This document shows, one piece after another, positions 1 through 5,403 of a stretch of DNA of 5,569 nucleotides. Source of the stretch: Acidobacteriota bacterium. Its GTDB lineage: Bacteria > Acidobacteriota > Vicinamibacteria > Vicinamibacterales > SCN-69-37. The stretch lies in assembly GCA_021824055.1 (NCBI GenBank), contig JAKALV010000224.1, positions 1 to 5,569 on the forward strand, read 5' to 3'. A program made the translations under genes and the position numbers. The notes beneath the pieces were generated by a model. That model searched no databases and was not told the origin of the DNA. It was given only the letters and a program-made list of their open reading frames with translations. The first letter of the stretch is position 1, and every line of letters starts with the position of its first letter.

Positions 1-320
1 GTCTGGATGTACGCCGCCTCGATTTGGGGCATCACCTGCGTGAAGTGCCGGATGCAGTACGGGCATTCATAGTCGGAATATTCGACCAGCACAACCGGCG
101 ACGTCGTTGATCCCTTGAACGGCCCGCCGCTCAGGTCGATGCTCGCCGGCAACGGCTTCGGCGCGGCGGGCACGCCGCCGACGCGCTTCACGAGCTGCGC
201 CTGGGTCGCTTTCAGCTCCGCCACTTCCTTCTTCAGCGCCTCGACATCGCTCTGCGACGCGCACCCGGCCGCGGCGATGGCCAGCACGGCGATTCCCGTC
301 CACTTCGTGACCCTCGTCAT
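1..320 (-). CDS. DsbA-like thioredoxin-fold lipoprotein, N-terminal part (gene truncated by the window edge)
   Basis: Reading leftwards from the ATG at 320-318, 106 codons are visible before the window ends, so only the N-terminal part is present. Residues 1-20 form a lipoprotein signal: Lys/Arg near the start, a short hydrophobic stretch (IAVLAIAAAGC) and a lipobox A-A-G-C with the lipidated cysteine at residue 20. Residues 24-46 have a heptad-like Leu/Val pattern rich in Lys and Glu, probably a short coiled coil, followed by a Pro/Ala linker (about 49-60). From about residue 75 the thioredoxin fold begins: the strand VVLVEYSDYE leads into the redox motif CPYC at 86-89, typical of the DsbA family. 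The protein should act outside the cytoplasm, anchored by lipid, oxidising or isomerising disulfides; which of these cannot be told. The start is supported by a GAGGGG Shine-Dalgarno 5 nt upstream and by ATGA overlap with the upstream CxxC gene, implying translational coupling. The cis-Pro region lies outside the window. Confidence 0.85.
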   Translation of the reverse strand, partial: MTRVTKWTGIAVLAIAAAGCASQSDVEALKKEVAELKATQAQLVKRVGGVPAAPKPLPASIDLSGGPFKGSTTSPVVLVEYSDYECPYCIRHFTQVMPQIEAAYIQ

Positions 321-664
321 GACAACCCCTCAACTTCATCGAGCGTCGCCACGGCACGCCGCATGTGCGGGATCGTGATCGATCCGCCCACGACGAGCGC
401 CACGTTGAACGCTTCCAGGAACTCCGGCCGCGTGACGCCTTCTTCGCGGCACCGCACGATGTGATACGTGACGCAGTCGTCGCAGCGCAGCACGAGCGAG
501 GCCACCAGGCCCATCAGCTCCTTGGTCTTCACCGGCAGCGCGCCCGCCTCATACGCGCGCGTGTCGAGCGCGAAGAACCGCTTGATCTCGAGATTGTCCG
601 ATTCCAGGATCCGCTCGTTCATCTTCTCGCGGAACTTCCGGAATGCCTCCAAACGCTCACCCAC
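317..664 (-). CDS. Carboxymuconolactone decarboxylase / AhpD-like family protein with CxxC motif
   Basis: This complete 115-aa protein belongs to the small alpha-helical carboxymuconolactone decarboxylase/AhpD superfamily (PF02627 type). The core has LPVKTKELMGL at about 44-54, then the redox motif RCDDCVTYH with Cys61, Cys64 and His68, and a C-terminal VGGSITIPHMRRAV segment. In AhpD proteins the CxxC plus a nearby His reduces peroxides or regenerates a peroxiredoxin. The actual substrate here is unknown, and true decarboxylase activity is unlikely because CxxC members are generally redox proteins. I chose the GTG at 664 because GGGAGG lies 6 nt upstream. An in-frame ATG at 727 would add 21 residues (SVQFSTVSSKHIS...) that do not resemble the family and would cover the probable promoter. 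It has no signal peptide, so it should be cytoplasmic. Its TGA overlaps the ATG of the DsbA-like lipoprotein gene by 4 nt, making a two-gene redox operon. Confidence 0.88.
   Translation of the reverse strand: MGERLEAFRKFREKMNERILESDNLEIKRFFALDTRAYEAGALPVKTKELMGLVASLVLRCDDCVTYHIVRCREEGVTRPEFLEAFNVALVVGGSITIPHMRRAVATLDEVEGLS
326..331 (-). promoter_or_regulatory. Ribosome binding site of the DsbA-like lipoprotein
   Basis: The minus strand reads GAGGGG, 5 nt before the ATG at 320. It lies inside the last codons of the upstream CxxC gene, which fits coupled translation and fixes the lipoprotein start. Confidence 0.7.
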
Positions 665-670
665 GGCTTG

Positions 671-676
671 CCTCCC
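671..676 (-). promoter_or_regulatory. Ribosome binding site deciding the GTG start of the AhpD-like gene
   Basis: The minus strand reads GGGAGG, 6 nt before the GTG at 664. The upstream ATG at 727 has nothing comparable, so this site decides in favour of the 115-aa form of the protein. Confidence 0.75.
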
Positions 677-695
677 GCACTGACGACTGATGTGC

Positions 696-724
696 TTGCT
701 GCTGACTGTCGAGAATTGTACGCT
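696..724 (+). promoter_or_regulatory. Weak candidate promoter for pyk
   Basis: TTGCTG (696-701) and TACGCT (719-724) are spaced by 17 nt and face pyk, but each matches the sigma70 consensus at only 3 of 6 positions. The start point would fall near 731, leaving a leader of about 20 nt. It overlaps the candidate promoter of the divergent operon, so the two could compete. This is a position-based guess in an intergenic region that must hold a pyk promoter somewhere. Confidence 0.22.
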
Positions 725-743
725 CACAGCGGCCCTCTGTTGC
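715..743 (-). promoter_or_regulatory. Candidate sigma70-type promoter for the AhpD-like/DsbA-like operon
   Basis: On the minus strand a good -10 hexamer TACAAT (plus positions 715-720) is preceded, after a 17-nt spacer, by a weak -35 GCAACA (738-743). Transcription would start near 708 and give a leader of about 44 nt with the GGGAGG ribosome binding site. The -10 matches consensus at 5 of 6 positions and is one of the few AT-rich spots in the region. The -35 matches only 3 of 6. Confidence 0.38.
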
Positions 744-753
744 CCACGAACCC

Positions 754-2145
754 ATGAGACGCACGCGCATTCTCGCCACCGCTGGTCCGTCCACGCCGCT
801 GCCGGTGCTGCGCGAGCTGATCCGTGCCGGGGCCGACGCGTTCCGGCTGAACTTTTCGCATGGCACCCACGAGTCGCAGGCCGCCATGTACACGATGATC
901 CGCGACGCGGCCGTCGCCGAGGGCCGGCCGGTGGCCGTTGTGCAGGACCTCGGCGGTCCGAAGATCCGCACCGGCGAGCTCGCCGCGCCGTTCATGCTCA
1001 ACGCCGGCGACACGCTCCGCATCGCGCCCGGTACGTTTGTCGGCGGTCCCGGCCGCGTGGCGTGCAGCTTTGACGCGCTGTTCGTGTCCGCCCGGCCCGG
1101 CGGGCGACTGCTGGTCAACGACGGCCGCATCGAGCTGGAGGTGGTGTCCGTCGGCGCCGCCGGCCTCGAAACACGCGTGGTGGACGGCGGACTCCTCTCG
1201 AGCAACAAGGGCCTCAACCTGCCCGGCGTGACCATGCGAACGCCGGCGGTCACTCAAAAGGACGAGGCCGACCTGAAGTTCGGCATCGAACTCGGCGTCG
1301 ACTTCGTGGCCGTCAGCTTTGTGCAGTCGGCCGACGATGTGTCGCACGCGCGACGGGTGGCGGCCGCGGCGGGGGCGCACGACCTGCCGGTCATCGCCAA
1401 GATCGAGCGGCCGCAGGCGGTCGACGAGATCGAATCGATTCTCGACGTCGCCGACGGTGTGATGGTGGCGCGTGGCGATCTCGGTCTCGAGCTGCCTCTG
1501 GAAAAACTGCCGGCGGCGCAGAAGCGCGTGACCCGCGCCGCCCGCGCGCGCGGCGTGCCCGTCATCGTCGCCACGCAGGTGCTCGAGTCGATGGTCGTGG
1601 AACCGCGGCCGACCCGCGCCGAGGTCACCGACGCCGCCCACTCGGTGGACGAGCGCGCCGATGCCATCATGCTGGCCGGCGAGACCGCGGCCGGCGCGTA
1701 TCCGGTTCGCGCCGTGCAGATGCTCGACGCGATCATCCGGGAAGTGGAAGCGATGCCCGGCGGCTACACCGATGTGCCGCCCGACGCGGCCGCGCGCAAC
1801 CGGCCGGGCCGCCCGTTGTGCGAAGCGGCCGTGGCGCTCGCCGCGCGCAGCGGCGCGGTGGCGATTGTAGCCATGACCGAGGCCGGCCGGACTCCGCGGA
1901 TGCTGGCGGCGATTCGGCCGGCCGCGCAGATTCTGGCCGCGACACCGCACGCCCACACGGCGGCGCAGCTGGCCCTCACCTGGGGCGTCACGCCCGTGAT
2001 TACCAATGCCCTGACCCTGTCAGGCGTTCGGGACACCCTGCGCCACCGCGGCATCGTCCGCCCCGGCGACGTGGTGGTGTTTGTGTCGATGCATCCGAAG
2101 CTCAGCCAGGACGGCAGGAACTTCATTCACCTTGAGCGCCTCTAG
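754..2145 (+). CDS. pyk: Pyruvate kinase
   Basis: This complete 463-aa cytoplasmic enzyme transfers phosphate from phosphoenolpyruvate to ADP, giving pyruvate and ATP, the last step of glycolysis. The order of parts is standard. The barrel starts with RRTRILATAGPST (2-14) and FRLNFSHG (30-37), whose Arg, Asn and Ser bind substrate and K+. DLGGPKIRTG (65-74) leads into the B domain (about 73-160). IAKIE (214-218) carries the catalytic Lys216 and Glu218, VARGDLG (238-244) the metal-binding Asp242, and ATQVLESM (273-280) the active-site Thr274. MLAGETA (306-312) is the usual M-L-S/A-G-E-T-A signature. The C domain (about 350-463) holds TEAGRTPR (375-382), in the loop where effector phosphates bind in regulated members. 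Length agrees with single-domain-set bacterial enzymes (about 470 aa), without an extra C-terminal PEP-utiliser domain. The ATG is the only usable start after an in-frame stop at 703. No clear Shine-Dalgarno precedes it. nhaA overlaps its end. Confidence 0.97.
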   Translation: MRRTRILATAGPSTPLPVLRELIRAGADAFRLNFSHGTHESQAAMYTMIRDAAVAEGRPVAVVQDLGGPKIRTGELAAPFMLNAGDTLRIAPGTFVGGPGRVACSFDALFVSARPGGRLLVNDGRIELEVVSVGAAGLETRVVDGGLLSSNKGLNLPGVTMRTPAVTQKDEADLKFGIELGVDFVAVSFVQSADDVSHARRVAAAAGAHDLPVIAKIERPQAVDEIESILDVADGVMVARGDLGLELPLEKLPAAQKRVTRAARARGVPVIVATQVLESMVVEPRPTRAEVTDAAHSVDERADAIMLAGETAAGAYPVRAVQMLDAIIREVEAMPGGYTDVPPDAAARNRPGRPLCEAAVALAARSGAVAIVAMTEAGRTPRMLAAIRPAAQILAATPHAHTAAQLALTWGVTPVITNALTLSGVRDTLRHRGIVRPGDVVVFVSMHPKLSQDGRNFIHLERL

Positions 2146-3265
2146 CCGGGCGTTTCGGTTCGTTGTCGATAATTCCCTGCTGCTGATCGCCGGCGCGGTG
2201 GCGGCGATCGTGTGGGCCAACGTCGACAACGCGTCGTACATGAGCGTGGCGCACGCGATGCACTTTGCCGTGAACGACATCGGCATGGTGTTCTTCTTTG
2301 CGCTGGCCACCAAGGAGGTCGTGGAGGCGATGTTGCCCGGCGGCGCGCTGTCGTCGCCGCGCCAGGCCGCGCTGCCGATGCTGGCCGCCGTCGGCGGCAT
2401 GCTGGTGCCGGCGGCGATCTTCATCGCCGGCGCCACGAACGCGCATCACGACGACCTGACGCGCGGATGGGCCATTCCCTGCGCCACCGACATCGCCTTC
2501 TCGTACCTCGCCGCGCGGATGATCTTTCCGAAGGCGTCGCCGGCCATTCCGTTCCTCCTGCTGCTTGCGATTGCCGACGATGCGCTGGGCTTGATCGTGC
2601 TGGCGATCTTCTATCCCAGCGGACCGCTCGCGTTTGGACAACTCCTGCTGTTCATGATTCCGGCAATGGCCGCGGCGTGGAGCATGCGCCGGCGGAAGGT
2701 CACGAACTTCTGGGCCTATCTCGCCGTGCCGGGACTGCTCTCGTGGGTGGCGCTGTACGTGGGCGGCATTCACCCCGCGCTGGCGCTGGTGCCGATCGTT
2801 CCGTTCATGCCGGCCGCGCGCCAGGATCTGGGACTGTTCGAGCCTGGCGAAGCGCGGCGCCGGGACACGCTGGACCGGTTCGAGCACGCGTGGAAGATTC
2901 CGGTGCAGTTTGTATTGTTCTTCTTTGGATTGGCGAACGCGGGCGTGCCGCTGTCCAGCGTCGGCGCGCCGACCTGGCTCGTGCTCGGCGGCCTGATCTT
3001 CGGCAAACCCGTCGGCATCGTCGGCATGACGCTCATCGGCGAGCGCGCCGGACTGCGGCGCGCGACGGGTCTCGACACGCGATCGCTGGTCGTGCTCGGG
3101 TGTGCGGCGGGGATCGGGTTTACGGTGGCGCTGTTCTTTGCCACGGCCGCGTACGCGCCCGGCGACGTGCTCGATCAGGCGAAGATGGGCGCGCTGCTCA
3201 GTGTTCTGGCCGCGCCGCTGGCGATCGCGTTGGCGCGTGCGCTGGGGCTTCGGCGAAACGCTTGA
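2132..3265 (+). CDS. nhaA: NhaA-type Na+/H+ antiporter
   Basis: This polytopic inner-membrane protein should exchange cytoplasmic Na+ (or Li+) for external protons, supporting salt tolerance and pH homeostasis. Family landmarks are intact, with E. coli NhaA equivalents in brackets: PCATDIAF with Asp120 (Asp133); the unwound ion-binding helix IADDALGLIVLAIFY with Asp149 and Asp150 (Asp163/Asp164); GGIHPALA with His214 (His225); and FGKPVG with Lys292 (Lys300). About 11-12 hydrophobic segments are present. At 377 aa it is close to the usual length of about 390. I chose the TTG at 2132 because the N-terminus SASSRAFRFVVDNSL then matches family amphipathic N-termini. The next upstream in-frame start, TTG at 2081, lies deep in pyk, and no ATG or GTG occurs between. 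AGGA at 2116-2119 is 12 nt away, a poor spacing. It overlaps pyk by 14 nt, suggesting translational coupling. Its last 68 bp are shared with the convergent SRPBCC gene. Confidence 0.93.
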   Translation: MSASSRAFRFVVDNSLLLIAGAVAAIVWANVDNASYMSVAHAMHFAVNDIGMVFFFALATKEVVEAMLPGGALSSPRQAALPMLAAVGGMLVPAAIFIAGATNAHHDDLTRGWAIPCATDIAFSYLAARMIFPKASPAIPFLLLLAIADDALGLIVLAIFYPSGPLAFGQLLLFMIPAMAAAWSMRRRKVTNFWAYLAVPGLLSWVALYVGGIHPALALVPIVPFMPAARQDLGLFEPGEARRRDTLDRFEHAWKIPVQFVLFFFGLANAGVPLSSVGAPTWLVLGGLIFGKPVGIVGMTLIGERAGLRRATGLDTRSLVVLGCAAGIGFTVALFFATAAYAPGDVLDQAKMGALLSVLAAPLAIALARALGLRRNA

Positions 3266-3719
3266 GCGCCATCAGCGACATCTGCCAGCCGCGCGAGACG
3301 ACCACGTAGTAACGCCGCCAGCGCGGTGACATGTCTTCGCCTTCCTGGCGCACATGCAACCGGCAACCGGTGCCTTCGGCCATGCACTGCACGTGCAGTG
3401 TCATCGGGCCGAGCGGATCCCCTTCGGGCGGCAGCCAGGACGCATCGGCGACCTGAAACTCCTGGCCCGGGCGAATTTCGATGATGGTGCCGAAGAACGT
3501 GCCGCCGAGCGGGCCGAGCAGATCGTCGCGATAGGGCGTGGTCTGCCACTGGATCGCGTACACCCCGAGCGGCACCGGCGTCGTGACGGATCGCACGGTC
3601 TGCCACCACGCCCGCAGCGCATCGGGATCGAAGAAGCAGTCGAACACACGCGCCGGCGGGGCTTCGATGAGCAGGCTCTGCTCGAAGCGTCCGCCGGCGT
3701 CGCGTGGGGCTGTCGCCAT
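3198..3719 (-). CDS. SRPBCC (START/Bet v 1-like, AHSA1-type) domain protein
   Basis: This complete 173-aa protein has the helix-grip fold pattern of the SRPBCC superfamily. The opening strand FEQSLLIEAPPARVFDCF (12-29) is followed by the short helix and DPDALRAWW (31-39). A run of beta strands with Tyr/Trp-rich segments (GVYAIQWQTTPYR, 52-64; GTIIEIRPGQEF, 77-88) comes next, and a long C-terminal helix, RGWQMSLMALKRFAE (143-157). Such proteins bind hydrophobic ligands or act as Aha1-like chaperone partners; no ligand can be deduced. It has no signal peptide. The ATG lies 10 nt after the cytochrome c stop codon on the same strand with no good Shine-Dalgarno, so translation is probably coupled. 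The Ala/Pro/Arg-rich tail (about 156-173) looks non-conserved and is encoded opposite the end of nhaA, as if an earlier stop had been lost. Confidence 0.85.
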   Translation of the reverse strand: MATAPRDAGGRFEQSLLIEAPPARVFDCFFDPDALRAWWQTVRSVTTPVPLGVYAIQWQTTPYRDDLLGPLGGTFFGTIIEIRPGQEFQVADASWLPPEGDPLGPMTLHVQCMAEGTGCRLHVRQEGEDMSPRWRRYYVVVSRGWQMSLMALKRFAEAPAHAPTRSPAARPEH

Positions 3720-3729
3720 GGCGTTGCGC

Positions 3730-4170
3730 TTACTTGCCGCGGAGCGTCTGGACGTAGGCCACGATCGCCCAGACCTGCTCTTTGGTCGAGTCTTCGCTGA
3801 ACGCCGGCATCTTCGGGGTCTTCCGGCCGTTCCAGAGCTTGTAGAACACCACGCCGTCCGGGTTCTTGGCCGCGCGCGATGCGGACGTCAAGTCCATGTC
3901 CGCCATGTGTTCCGGTTCGGCATCCGCGCCGTCGCCCTTGCCGGTTTTGCCGTGGCAGCGCTGGCACTTGGCTTCGAACAGCCGCTTGCCGCCGGCCAGC
4001 ACCGCGTCGTTCACCGTCAGCGGATTCTTTTCATCCTTGGCGGTGGCCGGAATGGTCCAGCCGCCCGGCCGGGCGGCACCCTGCGATACAGCGTTGTGGG
4101 CGGACGCGGTCGCGGCCAGCACCACGAGGTAGAGCGCCAGCGCGCCCACCATCAATACACGTTTGATCAC
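3730..4170 (-). CDS. Exported monoheme c-type cytochrome
   Basis: This complete 146-aa protein is a small periplasmic class I cytochrome c. Residues 1-24 are a Sec signal peptide (positive MIKR, hydrophobic core, likely cleavage after ATASA). The heme attachment motif CQRCH lies at 69-73, with Cys69 and Cys72 for the thioethers and His73 as proximal ligand. Met121 in KMPAF is the likely distal ligand. The last helix, EQVWAIVAYVQTL (131-143), is the typical C-terminal packing helix. The preceding segment GGKRLFEAKC is the family's N-terminal helix. It would shuttle electrons between membrane redox complexes; the partner is unknown. The start is a GTG, supported by a strong AAAGGAG 8 nt upstream. 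It lies 49 nt downstream of namZ on the same strand and is followed after 10 nt by the SRPBCC gene. Having its own strong ribosome binding site suggests higher expression than its neighbours. Confidence 0.94.
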   Translation of the reverse strand: MIKRVLMVGALALYLVVLAATASAHNAVSQGAARPGGWTIPATAKDEKNPLTVNDAVLAGGKRLFEAKCQRCHGKTGKGDGADAEPEHMADMDLTSASRAAKNPDGVVFYKLWNGRKTPKMPAFSEDSTKEQVWAIVAYVQTLRGK

Positions 4171-4178
4171 GATACGAA

Positions 4179-4185
4179 CTCCTTT
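4179..4185 (-). promoter_or_regulatory. Strong ribosome binding site of the cytochrome c gene
   Basis: The minus strand reads AAAGGAG, 8 nt before the GTG at 4170. It is the best Shine-Dalgarno in the window and justifies the GTG start. A TAATAT hexamer just upstream (4193-4198) could be a -10 element, but no -35 is present at the right distance. Confidence 0.75.
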
Positions 4186-4219
4186 GTGCCTGATATTACG
4201 ACAGGGGCCGCGACGGCGA

Positions 4220-5395
4220 TTACTCCGGCGCTCCGCCGCGGTACAAGAGGAAGCGCTCGCGCACGCTCAGGAAGGGCGCGACGTCCGCCCGCCACTCCTC
4301 GGCGAGCGCGTGCGGGGACACACCGGCTTCGAGCGCCAGTCGCAGCCGCGAGGACCCGGACAGGATGTCGATCGGCAGCTTCTCGTACTCATATTCATAT
4401 GGCGGCTCGCGCCAGGCGAAGTCGGCAATGCCGGCTCGTCGGAACTGATCGAGCACGACCACGCCGGTTTCGACCGCGGGAAACACGCGCCGATCGGTCA
4501 CGTGGATCTGGACGCCGCCGCACGACGTCCTGGCGTGTTTCTGGAATGTGGGCTCGAAGGTGTGCGCGCGGAAATGGACGCCCGGCAGGTTGACGGCATT
4601 CAGCGATGCCGCGAGCGTGTCGGGGTCGGTGACCCAGGGCGCGCCCACGAGCTCAAAGGGTTTCGTCGTGCCGCGGCCTTCCGAGATGTTCGTGCCCTCG
4701 AACAGCACCGTGCCGGGATACACGACGGCGGACGCCAGCGTCGGCAGATTCGGGGACGGGAGCACCCACGGCAATCCGGTCTCATCGAAGTACTGGTCCC
4801 GCCGCCAGCCCGCCATCGCCACCACTTCGAGCTTGGCGCCGATGCCGAAGTGCTCGTTGAACAGCCGCGCGAGCTCGCCGATCGTCATGCCGTGGCGCAT
4901 CGGAATCGGGAACTGCCCGATGAACGACTCGTAACCCGGCACGAGCATCGGGCCCTCGACCGTGAGACCGCCGATCGGATTCGGCCGATCGCACACCACG
5001 ATCGGCAGGCCATGTCTGGCCCCGGCGCGCAGGCAGTTCGCCATCGTGTAGATGTAGGTATAGATGCGCGTGCCGACATCCTGCAGGTCGATGACGAGCG
5101 CGTCGAGGCCGGCGAGCATCGCCGCGGTCGGTTCGCGCGTTTCGGAATAGAGCGAGTACACGGGCACCCGTCGCCGCGCGTCCTCGACATGCGGCGACTC
5201 GATCATGTTGTCCTGCAGGTTCGACTGCAGTCCGTGCTGCGGGCCGAAGATGGCGCCGACGGCGACGCCGGCCTCCTCCGCGCGCTGCAACACATGCCGG
5301 AAGCCGGCATCGATGGACGCCGGATTGCACACGATGCCGACGGTGCGGCCGCGGAGCAATTGCCGATCGAACAGCACGTCAGACCCGAGCACCAT
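4220..5395 (-). CDS. namZ: NamZ-type exo-beta-N-acetylmuramidase (DUF1343, GH171)
   Basis: This complete 391-aa protein belongs to the DUF1343 (PF07075) family, whose characterised member NamZ of Bacillus subtilis removes N-acetylmuramic acid from the non-reducing end of peptidoglycan sugar chains. Conserved blocks run in the usual order: FGPQHG (50-55), NMIES (63-67), DLQDVGTRIYTYIYTM (103-118), DRPNPIGG (136-143), RHGMTIGELA (167-176), FDETGLPWVLPSPNLPT (203-219) and EGTNISEGRGT (233-243), with a C-terminal domain to 391. Length is normal for the family. I chose the ATG at 5395 (MVLGSDVLFDRQLL) because the open frame upstream is an Arg/Ala-rich shadow of the preceding gene. No Shine-Dalgarno is seen, and the upstream stop is only 8 nt away, so coupling is likely. 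No signal peptide is evident, so as annotated the enzyme is cytoplasmic and would act on imported muropeptide sugars; a missed upstream leader is not supported by the sequence. The family call is firm; the exact substrate is inferred. Confidence 0.9.
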   Translation of the reverse strand: MVLGSDVLFDRQLLRGRTVGIVCNPASIDAGFRHVLQRAEEAGVAVGAIFGPQHGLQSNLQDNMIESPHVEDARRRVPVYSLYSETREPTAAMLAGLDALVIDLQDVGTRIYTYIYTMANCLRAGARHGLPIVVCDRPNPIGGLTVEGPMLVPGYESFIGQFPIPMRHGMTIGELARLFNEHFGIGAKLEVVAMAGWRRDQYFDETGLPWVLPSPNLPTLASAVVYPGTVLFEGTNISEGRGTTKPFELVGAPWVTDPDTLAASLNAVNLPGVHFRAHTFEPTFQKHARTSCGGVQIHVTDRRVFPAVETGVVVLDQFRRAGIADFAWREPPYEYEYEKLPIDILSGSSRLRLALEAGVSPHALAEEWRADVAPFLSVRERFLLYRGGAPE

Positions 5396-5403
5396 GACAG
5401 TGA

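Noticed and set aside
665..727. N-terminal extension of the AhpD-like protein to the ATG at 727
   Set aside because: The added residues do not fit the family, the codons cover the likely promoter -10, and GGGAGG marks the GTG at 664 instead.
724..1956. Long minus-strand open frame (410 codons) opposite pyk
   Set aside because: Its product is dominated by Arg, Gly, His and Ala in the pattern of an antisense shadow of a GC-rich gene, and pyk on the other strand is unambiguous.
4171..4219. Possible terminator or promoter in the 49-nt gap between namZ and the cytochrome c gene
   Set aside because: Only a 4-bp stem (CCTG/CAGG) without a T-run is present, and the TAATAT hexamer has no partner -35, so neither is supported as a separate feature.
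3538..4593. Plus-strand open frame (351 codons) spanning the SRPBCC, cytochrome c and namZ genes
   Set aside because: It crosses three well-supported opposite-strand genes and their junctions and ends in low-complexity Arg/Ala sequence.
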